DNA from: Bacteroidales bacterium
GTDB lineage: Bacteria; Bacteroidota; Bacteroidia; Bacteroidales; UBA12077
Reading direction: 5' to 3'
Assembly: GCA_003446015.1 (NCBI GenBank)
Contig: DMBU01000060.1
Coordinates: forward strand, 16,676-80,675
Length of the DNA stretch: 64,000 nt
The stretch's first letter is position 1. Each line of letters opens with the position of its first letter. Below, in pieces: positions 8,984-17,527 of the stretch. A program made the translations under genes and the position numbers. The notes below the pieces were generated by a model. That model made no database searches. It saw only the letters and a list, made by a program, of their open reading frames with translations, and was not told where the DNA came from.

Positions 8984-10240
8984 TTAAAAAGAAACTGTTT
9001 TTTGTTTTTTAGCCCAAAACATTGGACTAAAAATAACTAGTATGATAGCAAGCACGGATAATCCAATTCCGATTCCAAATTGATCGGCTATATATCCTAA
9101 AACCGGAGCTATTAGTGCTGCAATTATACTCTTTGCTTGTGAGTTTGCTGATAGGGCTGTAGCTAATACATCATCGTGATATAATTCACTTACATACGCA
9201 ACTCCAATTGGATTTCGAAGATTTTCTATTAGATAAATACCTACATAAAAAAATATGGAGACAAAATAAAATCCATAATGAAAAAATATTCCACTCAGGA
9301 ATGCTAATATAAAACCAGAAATCATAGTATAATTTAAGGACAATTCTATTGTTTTAAGTTTATCCTTTAGCTTTCCGGCTTTGAGTGAAGTATATGAAGT
9401 TAAAAGATATATGAAGAAATAAAATACACCAATAAACAGAGCTGAGCGTTGATTGTCTGATAAATAAAGCATAAAAGGGATAGATAAAGCAAACATCTGT
9501 ATTATAGGTTGTAAATAATCTTTTATAGCTCTGTGAAAACCACTGTGAATGGATAGGTTTGCAATAGCCCTAAGAATTTGTGAGTTTTTAAATGAGAAAA
9601 TAAAATCCTTCAGCACTTTAACCAGACTCTCTTTAATATTTTCAGCTTTCAAACTAATACTTTTTCCATTAAGCGATTTAGGATAAGTTGAGATTAGTAG
9701 AAGATCGAGAAAATATGGAATTGTTGAGAAAATAAATATGGATTTAAAATCGCCTGTGTAAAAAACTATTAAGCCCGCAATTAGAGATGAAATTGCAGAT
9801 CCAATTTGAGACCAGGATCGGGTATGTCCATAATAATGAGCGCGTTGATCTCTCCATCCTTTAATTTTTAAGTAATCAAAAATCATTGCTTTATGAGTCC
9901 CTGTTCTAAATGCATCCCCAATTGCATAAAATATTATGGCCAGAATAAAAATGTAAAAAGAAGAGGATAAAAAGAAGATTAAAAACGAAATGATATAAAA
10001 TAAAAATGAAATAATAAGAGATCTTTTACGTCCAAAAACATCAGCAACTACTCCGGAAGGGATTTCTAAAATATTAATAAAAATTTCCCGTATAGCGTAT
10101 AATGTTCCAATTTGTAAAAAGCTGATGTTTTTTTCTAAAAAAAATAGAATCAGGAAAGGTTCAAAAAATCTTAGATTCTTTAAAAAACCATAAAAGCAGA
10201 ACTTATAATATTGAACGTCTTTAACAAATTTAGTTTTCAT
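8984..10240 (-). CDS. Major facilitator superfamily transporter
   Basis: A 418-residue protein with about twelve hydrophobic helices, the standard MFS layout. A conserved loop 2-3 signature is recognisable as GVVADVFGRKRSLI (the GxxxDrxGRr pattern) after the second helix, and the second half has SLKAGKLKDKLKT at the equivalent loop. The substrate is unknown; the segment EIPSGVVADVFGRK is common in Bacteroidota MFS proteins annotated only as transporters. It stands alone on the minus strand, convergent with tsaD, with its own promoter-like box about 55 bases upstream. Confidence 0.88.
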   Translation of the reverse strand: MKTKFVKDVQYYKFCFYGFLKNLRFFEPFLILFFLEKNISFLQIGTLYAIREIFINILEIPSGVVADVFGRKRSLIISFLFYIISFLIFFLSSSFYIFILAIIFYAIGDAFRTGTHKAMIFDYLKIKGWRDQRAHYYGHTRSWSQIGSAISSLIAGLIVFYTGDFKSIFIFSTIPYFLDLLLISTYPKSLNGKSISLKAENIKESLVKVLKDFIFSFKNSQILRAIANLSIHSGFHRAIKDYLQPIIQMFALSIPFMLYLSDNQRSALFIGVFYFFIYLLTSYTSLKAGKLKDKLKTIELSLNYTMISGFILAFLSGIFFHYGFYFVSIFFYVGIYLIENLRNPIGVAYVSELYHDDVLATALSANSQAKSIIAALIAPVLGYIADQFGIGIGLSVLAIILVIFSPMFWAKKQKTVSF

Positions 10241-10294
10241 TTTGCTTAAACTTTTTCAATTTGTAATAGTCAATAAAAACCGTACAATATTACT

Positions 10295-10302
10295 CAAATA
10301 TA
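10295..10302 (-). promoter_or_regulatory. Putative -7 box for the MFS gene
   Basis: The minus strand reads TATATTTG, an exact TAnnTTTG match, 54 bases upstream of the MFS start codon. Confidence 0.4.
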
Positions 10303-10335
10303 GAAAAAAAGATTTCATGTTTATCGATAAAAAAT

Positions 10336-10343
10336 TATATTTG
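10336..10343 (+). promoter_or_regulatory. Putative -7 box for the secreted protein gene at 10362
   Basis: TATATTTG matches TAnnTTTG exactly and lies 18 bases before the ATG, implying a very short leader. No good -33 element was seen. Confidence 0.4.
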
Positions 10344-10361
10344 CCAACTTAAAATTAAATT

Positions 10362-11033
10362 ATGAAAAAAATCTTTATTGCTATTCTTATTAGTTGCTCT
10401 TGTTCTTTATTATTTGGTCAAGAAGGTTTAGAAACAAGGGATGTTTATAAACAGACTTCAGACATAGCGCGTCAAGTACGCATGAATCAAGATACCCAAA
10501 TTGGAATGAAAAAGAGTAAACTAAACTTCTTTCTTGATACAGAATGGAAAGGAGGAGTAATGTTCCAAAAAGATTCTGTGGTATTAAATAATTATTTGTA
10601 TAGATATAATATTTATACAGATCAAATAGAATTGCGTTCTGTTGTTAACCCTAATAAAATTGATATAGTCTCAATAGGATCCCATAAATTTATTTTTATA
10701 GAATTCTTTTCGGAAGACAGCATTTTAAATCAAGGCTATTTTGAACTTTTAATAAACGGGGAATGTAAATTACTTCTTAGAAGAAAAATAAAGTTTATTG
10801 AAGGAAGAGATGACATAGATGCATATGGTGCAAGCTCTTCAACAAGTATTGGTGAGAGTTTGTTTGTCAAAAAAGGAGATGAACCTGCAGTTTTAATTGA
10901 AAAAAGTAAAGAGGATCTAAAGGAAATTTTATCAGACAAAAAAGGAGTGGTTGACTATATTGATAAACAGTTAATTATTTTTTTGACAGAAAAAAAGATC
11001 AAAGAAATAGTTGAGTATTATAACGAAATTTAA
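10362..11033 (+). CDS. Hypothetical secreted protein
   Basis: A 223-residue protein with a clear signal peptide (MKKIFIAILISCSCSLLFGQ, cleavage probably before or after the Gln). The mature part is mixed alpha/beta with a lysine-rich C-terminal half. I do not recognise a family; a conserved-looking central part (DTEWKGGVMFQKDSVVLNNY) resembles proteins of unknown function found in Bacteroidota that report a cell-surface or periplasmic location only. It is a single gene, ending in a bidirectional terminator shared with the next gene. Function cannot be assigned. Confidence 0.7.
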   Translation: MKKIFIAILISCSCSLLFGQEGLETRDVYKQTSDIARQVRMNQDTQIGMKKSKLNFFLDTEWKGGVMFQKDSVVLNNYLYRYNIYTDQIELRSVVNPNKIDIVSIGSHKFIFIEFFSEDSILNQGYFELLINGECKLLLRRKIKFIEGRDDIDAYGASSSTSIGESLFVKKGDEPAVLIEKSKEDLKEILSDKKGVVDYIDKQLIIFLTEKKIKEIVEYYNEI

Positions 11034-11071
11034 TAAAAAAGTGGGTCTCAATTTTAAGACCCACTTTTTTA
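11034..11071. terminator. Bidirectional terminator
   Basis: AAAAAAGTGGGTCT (11035-11048) pairs with AGACCCACTTTTTT (11057-11070) around an 8-nt loop, with A and T runs on either side. It sits between two convergent genes and overlaps the stop codon of the minus-strand gene. Confidence 0.9.
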
Positions 11072-12064
11072 TTGATGTTTCTTTAAAGATCTAATTGCAA
11101 TAAAGATTGATCCTATTATCATTATTAAAAAACTCAAAGCAAATAATGCCTGACGTTTTATTATTTTAAGAACCGGAGCATTCTTGTTTGTTATATCTGT
11201 AACAATTGATAAAGCAAAATCGGGTAAACGAGTTGATGGATCCTGCTCAATATACATAAACTCAGCATTTAACTTTTGATCTTTAATTGTAAAATCTCCC
11301 TTTTGATCAGCTTTCTGAATAAATGCATTTAATATTAAACTATCAGGTATATATCGATTTATTGGCTCGTCAATTAATGGAAACTGATATTCGGTGTTTC
11401 CAAACCAATAATTTACAGAAACTACATTGTCATTTTCTGCAGTTATCTGCTTTAACCGATTCTTAAACATTTCCATTATTTTATCTGCTACCTCAGAGTA
11501 ACTTCCTATTTCAATTAAAAACTTCCCGTCTTTTGTTGCCCTGTAAGAGTATGATTTAAGTCTTTTTGTAGAAGATTCAAACTGAAATCTCTCAGCAAAA
11601 TAAGCTTTTGATGTTAAGATTCTGTTCAAATGATTAATTTTTTCTTCTCCGAAAACAGAAAAGTCTAATTTCCAATCAGGAGTATAGGTGGTGTTTACAA
11701 CAACATTGTCTTCAATTATATATAAATCATGAAAAACGGAATCCAATCCTAAGGATTTGAGTTGTTTGTTAAGATTTTCTTTCCTTAGATCAACATCACT
11801 TTTGTTTGTAAGTTCTTCAAGCGCATTTTTTTGAATGTCGTAGAAAGATTTTTCAAAGGTTTTTAATGCGGATACTTGAAAATCACTAATTCCAATTATT
11901 TCATTTCGGATTTTTTGCCGAAGATCATTATCACTTTTTATTTGGATTTTAATAGCATCCTGGATAGTGATAATTGCCAATATAATATTGAGTAATAGTA
12001 CAGTTGCAGTTACTTTAATGAATAGCAATTTGTAGATCGATTTCCTTTTTGAACTTTTGTCCAT
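11069..12064 (-). CDS. Hypothetical two-helix membrane protein with a large periplasmic domain
   Basis: A 331-residue protein with a basic cytosolic start (MDKSSKRKSIYK), a first transmembrane helix (about residues 14-36), a periplasmic domain of roughly 260 residues, and a second helix near the C-terminus (about 305-325) followed by a short basic tail. This is the layout of a membrane sensor domain (CHASE or Cache-like), yet no cytosolic output domain is present. I cannot name a family. It could act as a stand-alone sensor or membrane scaffold, but this is only inferred from topology. The neighbour downstream is convergent; upstream is a 197-base gap. Confidence 0.7.
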   Translation of the reverse strand: MDKSSKRKSIYKLLFIKVTATVLLLNIILAIITIQDAIKIQIKSDNDLRQKIRNEIIGISDFQVSALKTFEKSFYDIQKNALEELTNKSDVDLRKENLNKQLKSLGLDSVFHDLYIIEDNVVVNTTYTPDWKLDFSVFGEEKINHLNRILTSKAYFAERFQFESSTKRLKSYSYRATKDGKFLIEIGSYSEVADKIMEMFKNRLKQITAENDNVVSVNYWFGNTEYQFPLIDEPINRYIPDSLILNAFIQKADQKGDFTIKDQKLNAEFMYIEQDPSTRLPDFALSIVTDITNKNAPVLKIIKRQALFALSFLIMIIGSIFIAIRSLKKHQ

Positions 12065-12207
12065 AACTGATTTTTTTGATTAAAAAACGATGGTTAAGTT
12101 AATAAAAAAGAAATTACTTGTAAAGATTTAATCATATTTTTATGAGATTCTGGTTGTTTATGTATTTTATAAAATGCGTATATTATTAAAATAATACTGA
12201 TGAAATC

Positions 12208-12236
12208 TTGAAAATTAGTTTTATTATTTAATTTCG
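12208..12236 (+). promoter_or_regulatory. Putative promoter for the membrane protein gene at 12262
   Basis: TTG at 12208-12210, an 18-base spacer, then TAATTTCG at 12229-12236, one mismatch from TAnnTTTG. Spacing fits the Bacteroidota -33/-7 promoter model. Confidence 0.45.
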
Positions 12237-12261
12237 TGGCAGAGAAATAAAAAATACAATT

Positions 12262-13113
12262 ATGATTGATTTAAAGCAACACAGTTTATACAAACCAATG
12301 GAAGCCGATTCAGTTATTTCAACTGTTTTTAATATTTATTTTAAGAGATTTTGGGTGCTTTTTTTCACAAGTTTTGTGGCTGCTTTTCTTATTCAGACAA
12401 CGTTTTATCAATTAGGCTTTTTTGAATTAACAAAACTTACAGATCAGGAAGAATTAATTGAAATGATAGTTAACATGAGAAAAGAAATTTTAGTTGGTTC
12501 TATTGTATACTTCATTTTATATGGTTCACTGATTAGTTTTCTGATTAATTTTTTAATAAAAGTAGATTTAAATCCGCTATCGAATTTAACGGAAATATTT
12601 ATTGAAACAATAAAAGGATATTCAATTCATATAATCTTTTTTCTAATAATTTCGATGATTATAGTTGTTATTGGTTCAAGTATAGGACTTCTTGTTTTTA
12701 TAGTTGGAGTTATTGCTGCATTGTTATATCTGGGAACTATTTTAATTCCTGGATCAACTATTATTATTGTCGAAAATAAAAATGCCATTGAAGCAATAGG
12801 GCGAAGTTTTAAACTGGTACATAAAGATTTTTGGTCAATATTAGGAGCTTTGTTATTGTTTATTCTAGCAATAATCTTGATTTCTATTCTACTCAGTGCA
12901 GTTACAGTAATTCCTTACATAATTGCATTTTTTGATAATTGGCATGAAGCAAACAATATTAAAGATATCTTTAATTTAAAAACTTTTGATATTGGATTTT
13001 GGTCTGTAGTTATAAATTCATTTGTTTCTGCAATAACTTATCCACTATATGCTATACTTTCTTTGGTAGTATATTTTAAGTTGAAATACCTTGAAGATAA
13101 ACATTTTAGTTGA
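12262..13113 (+). CDS. Polytopic membrane protein of unknown function
   Basis: A 283-residue protein with five or six hydrophobic segments (about residues 26-48, 76-98, 118-160, 190-220 and 250-275). The segment GRSFKLVHKDFWSILGALLLFILAIIL resembles the repeated unit of membrane proteins related to the glycerophosphodiester phosphodiesterase membrane domain and DUF975-type families, but I cannot fix a family by eye. There is no visible catalytic motif. It has its own promoter-like sequence and no co-oriented partner closer than the candidate small RNA downstream. No substrate or partner can be suggested. Confidence 0.72.
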   Translation: MIDLKQHSLYKPMEADSVISTVFNIYFKRFWVLFFTSFVAAFLIQTTFYQLGFFELTKLTDQEELIEMIVNMRKEILVGSIVYFILYGSLISFLINFLIKVDLNPLSNLTEIFIETIKGYSIHIIFFLIISMIIVVIGSSIGLLVFIVGVIAALLYLGTILIPGSTIIIVENKNAIEAIGRSFKLVHKDFWSILGALLLFILAIILISILLSAVTVIPYIIAFFDNWHEANNIKDIFNLKTFDIGFWSVVINSFVSAITYPLYAILSLVVYFKLKYLEDKHFS

Positions 13114-13242
13114 TTGAAATTTTACATGAATTATCGAGATTATCTTTCCTGAAAAATTGTGATGGTAAAAAAAATATTATTTTTTATCGTGACGCAACCA
13201 TTTTAAATTTATTGCCATCTACATAGGTAGCATCAATTAATT

Positions 13243-13250
13243 TAGTTTTG
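13243..13250 (+). promoter_or_regulatory. Putative -7 box of a candidate small RNA
   Basis: TAGTTTTG matches TAnnTTTG exactly. It lies about 90 bases before the end of the orphan terminator at 13312-13340, with no start codon of a real gene in between. Confidence 0.35.
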
Positions 13251-13256
13251 TTTCAA

Positions 13257-13340
13257 TACCCTAACCTAAATAATGATACTGCTTTAAAAATGCAGTAATT
13301 TTCAAAGACGTGGCGGTGTGTAAAAGCACCGCCTTTTTTT
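13257..13340 (+). ncRNA. Candidate intergenic small RNA
   Basis: A hairpin TACTGC (13277-13282) with GCAGTA (13292-13297) is followed by a GC-rich terminator stem GGCGGTG (13312-13318) with CACCGCC (13327-13333) and seven T. Together with the box at 13243-13250 this would make an RNA of about 84 nt that encodes nothing recognisable. The alternative is that it is only the terminator of the membrane protein gene that ends at 13113, about 200 bases upstream. The 5' end given here is a guess from the promoter box. Confidence 0.35.
13312..13340 (+). terminator. Rho-independent terminator in the 13114-13450 gap
   Basis: A 7-bp GC-rich stem, 8-nt loop and a seven-T tail. It is far from the preceding stop codon (about 200 bases) and upstream of yaaA, so it either ends a long 3' UTR or a small RNA. 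Confidence 0.85.
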
Positions 13341-13450
13341 ATTTTATAGGTTCTTAAGTAGAATAGCGCTTTCAAATTCAGCCTTATAATGAACAATTAA
13401 ATTCTTTTTTATGTTTTGAAAAAGACTTATTTTTATTTTAAAGAAGCACT

Positions 13451-14215
13451 ATGATAATTGTTATTTCTCCTGCAAAAACGTTGGATTTAAAACCCAACGT
13501 TCACACAAAAAAATATTCACTGCCATATTTTTTAGATGACTCAAAATTACTAATCAATGAACTTAGAAAATTAAACCCTAAGGAAATCGTTCGTTTGATG
13601 AAAGTTAATAATGAAATTGCAAATCTTAATTTCGAAAGAAACTTATCATGGAGGCTACCTTTCAATGAAGATAATGCTAAGCAGGCCATACTCACTTTTA
13701 AAGGGCAGGTTTATATTGGCTTAAATGCCAAAAGTCTAAAAGAAGAAGATTTGTTGTTTGCACAGGAACACTTAAGAATATTATCTGGATTATATGGAGT
13801 TTTGAAACCTCTGGATTTAATCCAGGCTTATCGGTTAGAAATGGGAATCCCTCTTAAAAATCCGAAAGGAAAGAATTTATATGAATTTTGGGGTAATAAA
13901 ATTACAGATATGATTAATAAGGAGATTTCAAATCAATCACAAAAAACATTAATTAACCTGGCATCCAATGAATATTTTAAAGCAATTAAACCAAAACAAA
14001 TAAAAGGCAATATAATTACACCAGTATTTAAAGAATTACGGGGAGATGTATTTAAGATGATTACGATTTATGCAAAGACAGCACGTGGTTTAATGAGCCG
14101 ATTTATTATCGAAAACAGAATTGAAAACCCTGAAGATATAAAAGCTTTTGATACACAAGGTTATTTATATAATAGAGATTTATCAACCAAAACAGATTGG
14201 GTTTTTACAAGATAA
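13451..14215 (+). CDS. yaaA: YaaA-family peroxide stress protein
   Basis: A 254-residue protein of the YaaA (DUF328/UPF0246) family, full length. It begins with the hallmark MIIVISPAKTLDLKP and has SGLYGVLKPLDLIQAYRLEMG and NLASNEYFKAIKP, and ends in GYLYNRDLSTKTDWVFTR. The E. coli protein lowers free iron and oxidative DNA damage during hydrogen peroxide stress and binds DNA. It is cytosolic. It stands alone, with a strong bidirectional terminator three bases after the stop. Confidence 0.95.
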   Translation: MIIVISPAKTLDLKPNVHTKKYSLPYFLDDSKLLINELRKLNPKEIVRLMKVNNEIANLNFERNLSWRLPFNEDNAKQAILTFKGQVYIGLNAKSLKEEDLLFAQEHLRILSGLYGVLKPLDLIQAYRLEMGIPLKNPKGKNLYEFWGNKITDMINKEISNQSQKTLINLASNEYFKAIKPKQIKGNIITPVFKELRGDVFKMITIYAKTARGLMSRFIIENRIENPEDIKAFDTQGYLYNRDLSTKTDWVFTR

Positions 14216-14217
14216 AA

Positions 14218-14244
14218 AAGAGGAGAGTAACCAGCTCTCCTCTT
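14218..14244. terminator. Bidirectional terminator between yaaA and the macB permease
   Basis: Perfect 10-bp stem AAGAGGAGAG with CTCTCCTCTT around a 7-nt loop, between convergent genes. The T-run is short, so efficiency is uncertain. Confidence 0.75.
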
Positions 14245-14262
14245 AACACAACTAACCTATGA

Positions 14263-15483
14263 TTACTCATGTCGCAAGGCATTGATAGGGTCCAATTTTG
14301 CCGCCTTGCGAGCGGGGTACCAACCAAAAAACACCCCTATTATTGAAGCAAAAAAGAAAGCCAGAAATATTGAATCAACAGTAATATTTATCGGCCAGTT
14401 CATAAAATGTGAAACCGAAAAAGCTATGCTAATTCCAAGTATAATACCAATTATCCCACCTGTTACGCTCATAAAAATGGATTCAATTAAGAACTGCCAC
14501 ATAATATCTTGTTCTCGACCCCCAACTGCCGAACGTAATCCAATTTCACGTGTTCGTTCTGTAACAGAGACATACATTATGTTCATAATCCCAATTCCGC
14601 CAACTAATAATGAAATACTTGCTATTGCTGCTAAAAGAGTAGTCATTACCTGACTTGTTGAAGAGAGCATACTCATAATTTCTTCCTGTGTTCTAATGCT
14701 AAAATCGTTCTCCTCGGAGCCTGTTAATTTATGAGCTTTACGCAATGTTTCCTCAATCTCTTTAACTGCTTGTTCAGAAGCAGTTTCACTAATCGCGGAT
14801 GTAAATATTTGGTGTATTGAAGTAATAGCTAAGATTCTCTTTTGAACTGTCGTATATGGCACAATAAGAATATCATCCTGATCGGAACCAAATGTGCTTT
14901 GGCCTTTTGATTCAAGTATTCCAATAATTTCAAATGGAATCTTATTAAACCGTATTTTTTCCCCAATGGGATCCGAATTCTCTCCAAAAATATTTTCTTT
15001 TACTGTTTCTCCAATTAAACAAACTTTCGATGAGCGACGTATTTCTTCACTTGTGAATGAGCGACCTTTAGCAATTCCCTGATTTGTAATTTCAAAATAA
15101 TATTCGTTAGCACCGCGCAAACTTGTTGGCCAGTTACTTGAACCTGAGATGATCTGACCATTTGTTTGTAACAAAGGTGTTACAGATTTAATGGAGGGGC
15201 ATTGCGAAATTATCTTTTCACAATCACTAATTGTCAATTTTTTTGAATCTGATGATCCTAAACTTACTCCACCTCGACGTTCGCCGCTTGGAAAAACCAT
15301 AATCAGGTTTGAGCCCATACTCGAAATATTTTCTTCAATACTAATTTTTGAACCTTCTCCAATTGCAAGCATGGCAATAACTGATGCTACACCTATTATA
15401 ATTCCCAGCATTGTTAGTAATGATCGAAACTTATTTCGTAGTATTGACTGTATAGCTAATTTTATGAGATTTATGATTTTCAT
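14263..15483 (-). CDS. MacB-type ABC transporter permease
   Basis: A 406-residue inner-membrane permease with the MacB/FtsX layout: a first helix in the segment SLLTMLGIIIGVASVIAMLAIGEG, a periplasmic MacB-PCD domain (about residues 45-250), and three C-terminal helices (about 280-395) including ISLLVGGIGIMNIMYVSVTERTREIG. Such permeases work mechanically to push substrates from the periplasm through a TolC channel. In E. coli the ATPase and permease are fused; here the ATPase is a separate gene just upstream (14-nt gap). It is the last gene of the tolC-macA-ATPase-permease cluster. Confidence 0.93.
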   Translation of the reverse strand: MKIINLIKLAIQSILRNKFRSLLTMLGIIIGVASVIAMLAIGEGSKISIEENISSMGSNLIMVFPSGERRGGVSLGSSDSKKLTISDCEKIISQCPSIKSVTPLLQTNGQIISGSSNWPTSLRGANEYYFEITNQGIAKGRSFTSEEIRRSSKVCLIGETVKENIFGENSDPIGEKIRFNKIPFEIIGILESKGQSTFGSDQDDILIVPYTTVQKRILAITSIHQIFTSAISETASEQAVKEIEETLRKAHKLTGSEENDFSIRTQEEIMSMLSSTSQVMTTLLAAIASISLLVGGIGIMNIMYVSVTERTREIGLRSAVGGREQDIMWQFLIESIFMSVTGGIIGIILGISIAFSVSHFMNWPINITVDSIFLAFFFASIIGVFFGWYPARKAAKLDPINALRHE

Positions 15484-15497
15484 TAAGTTTTTATGCG

Positions 15498-16256
15498 TTA
15501 ATTTCTTTCTTCAAAACCTTCTTCTGCGGGAAGGTTTTCTAACGCTACTTTAGCATTTTTGGGATTCCCGATTTTTTGATCTTTTAGGATTCGACCATCT
15601 CTGTATATAATGTTTCGTTTTGTAAATTGAGCAATATCCGTTTCATGTGTAACAAGAACAATAGTTTTACCTTGTTTATTCAATTCCTGAAAAAGCGACA
15701 TAATTTCGTAACTTGTTCTGGTATCAAGGTTTCCTGTTGGTTCATCAGCTAAAATTAAAACAGGGTTATTAACAAGAGAACGAGCTATGGCAACTCTTTG
15801 CTGTTGTCCACCGGATAACTGATTGGGCATATGAAACATTCGATCTAACAGATTAACAGACTCAAGTGCTTTTAATGCTCGTTCTCTACGCTCTTTTGAA
15901 TTAACAGTATTATTGTACAGTAATGGCAATTCAACATTTTTGAGAGCACTGGTTTTTGATAACAAATTATACGATTGAAATATAAATCCAATTTTTTGAT
16001 TCCTGATGTGAGCTAATTGATTTTTATTTAACTCGTTTATAGGTTCATTATCCAATTTATATTTGCCATTTGTAGGTTTATCCAAACAACCTAATATGTT
16101 AAGTAAAGTAGATTTGCCAGAACCACTTGCCCCCATAATAGCAGCAAATTCTCCCTCAAGTATCTCCATATCTATGGCTCTTAAAGCTCGAACTGTAATG
16201 TCTCCTACATAATAATCCTTATCAATAGACTGAAGTGATATGATACTTTTATTCAT
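15498..16256 (-). CDS. MacB/LolD-type ABC transporter ATP-binding protein
   Basis: A 252-residue ATPase with all ABC motifs: Walker A GASGSGKST (42-50), Q-loop in FIFQSYNLL, signature LSGGQQQRVAIARS, Walker B VLILADEPTGNLD and the H-loop LVTHE. It belongs to the LolD/MacB branch, which drives periplasmic rather than transmembrane substrate movement. A C-terminal tail of about 25 residues rich in acidic and Asn residues goes beyond the usual LolD length. It lies between the adaptor and permease genes, 11 and 14 bases away, so it powers that permease. Confidence 0.94.
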   Translation of the reverse strand: MNKSIISLQSIDKDYYVGDITVRALRAIDMEILEGEFAAIMGASGSGKSTLLNILGCLDKPTNGKYKLDNEPINELNKNQLAHIRNQKIGFIFQSYNLLSKTSALKNVELPLLYNNTVNSKERRERALKALESVNLLDRMFHMPNQLSGGQQQRVAIARSLVNNPVLILADEPTGNLDTRTSYEIMSLFQELNKQGKTIVLVTHETDIAQFTKRNIIYRDGRILKDQKIGNPKNAKVALENLPAEEGFEERN

Positions 16257-16267
16257 TAACTTATTTG

Positions 16268-17524
16268 TTATTTTCTCCCAGGTCTGTCTGGCATAAAAGG
16301 ACTACGTTGTTGGGATTCTTGTTCTTTTTTCTTTTTAATAATTTCATCGGTTATTACCTCTTCGCCTTCAGAAAGTCCTTCCAGAACTTCAATATTTGAA
16401 CCATCTGAGAGCCCGATCTTTATTCGTTTGGGTCTGATGAAATCTCCAGTTTTCACCCATACCATTGTTTCACCCTCTGGTAACTCACGCGAAAAAAGGT
16501 CTTGCATTTTTCTTCCATCAGGCATTTGACCAGAATCCTGAATAGCATTAACAGACGATGATTCAATACCTTTCTTTTGCGATATCATTATATCTCTCAT
16601 CTTAAGCATTACATCTTGTGATGGAGAATATCTAAGTGCTTTGTTTTGAATTTTTATTATGTTTTTCTTTTCTGCAGCTAGAATATTTAAATTAGCTGTC
16701 ATACCAGGCATGAGTTTTAGATTCGGATTTGGAGCGTCAATTAAAACATTATAGGTTACCACATTTTGCGTAACAGAAGGCTCTAACCTTATTTGAATTA
16801 CCTTACCTTCAAATTCATCATCAGGAAATGCGTCAACAGAAAAAATTACACGATTCCCGTCTTTCACCTGACCAATGTCAGCTTCATCGATGTTTGCAAC
16901 AACTTGCATTTTTGTAAGATCCTGAGCAATAGTGAAAAGTGTAGGAGTGCTAAAACTGGCAGCAACTGTTTGCCCTTCAACAACATTTCTTGAAATTACT
17001 ACTCCGTTTATAGGTGAAGTAATTGTGGCATAATTCAGATTTACCTGAGCTTTTTCCAGGCTGGCTTTGGATGCCAAATAGTTTGATTTTGCTGTTGAGT
17101 AATTCCACTTTGCCTGATCATATTCTGATTCTGCAACCGTTTTTGATTCAAATAGTAATTTTATTCGTTCGTAATTTTTTTTATAATATTCAAGGTTAGC
17201 TGATTTTTGTTCTAATTCAGCATTAGCGCTTTGTAATGATGAATGCAACATAATTGTATCTAAAATTGCAATTGTTTGCCCGCTTTTAACTCTTGAGTTA
17301 AAATCAACAAAAATATTTTGTATAATTCCTGAAACCTGGGTGCCAACCTCAACAGTTGTTATTGCTTCGAGCGAACCTGTAGCAGTAATTACAGAGCTGA
17401 TATCTCCTTTTACAGCTTTTGTAGTTTTGAAACTCAGAATTTCTTTATTAGCACTTAAACGCCATATTGTTAATGTGGCAAATGTAATTGCTACAATGAT
17501 TATTATATAGATAACTTTTCTCAT
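16268..17524 (-). CDS. MacA-type periplasmic adaptor (membrane fusion protein)
   Basis: A 418-residue adaptor with an N-terminal membrane anchor (VIYIIIIVAITFATLTIW), a split lipoyl domain (GSLEAITTVEVGTQVSG and ATITSPINGVVISRNVVEGQTV) flanking an alpha-helical hairpin (about residues 85-160), a beta-barrel domain, and a C-terminal membrane-proximal part with a tail rich in Lys, Glu and Gln ending in MPDRPGRK. It links the MacB-type permease to the TolC channel. It is four bases from the tolC gene stop, on the same strand, so translation of the two is probably linked. An extra insertion around residues 300-350 carries the Met-rich sequence SQKKGIESSSVNAIQDSGQM. Confidence 0.93.
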   Translation of the reverse strand: MRKVIYIIIIVAITFATLTIWRLSANKEILSFKTTKAVKGDISSVITATGSLEAITTVEVGTQVSGIIQNIFVDFNSRVKSGQTIAILDTIMLHSSLQSANAELEQKSANLEYYKKNYERIKLLFESKTVAESEYDQAKWNYSTAKSNYLASKASLEKAQVNLNYATITSPINGVVISRNVVEGQTVAASFSTPTLFTIAQDLTKMQVVANIDEADIGQVKDGNRVIFSVDAFPDDEFEGKVIQIRLEPSVTQNVVTYNVLIDAPNPNLKLMPGMTANLNILAAEKKNIIKIQNKALRYSPSQDVMLKMRDIMISQKKGIESSSVNAIQDSGQMPDGRKMQDLFSRELPEGETMVWVKTGDFIRPKRIKIGLSDGSNIEVLEGLSEGEEVITDEIIKKKKEQESQQRSPFMPDRPGRK

Positions 17525-17527
17525 TGT

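Larger units (their letters stand above)
13114..13450. other. Longest gene-free stretch of the window
   Basis: This 337-base gap has no credible reading frame. It holds a TAnnTTTG-type box (13243-13250), a small hairpin (13277-13297) and a strong terminator (13312-13340), described separately as a candidate small RNA. The rest is AT-rich leader of yaaA. Confidence 0.6.
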
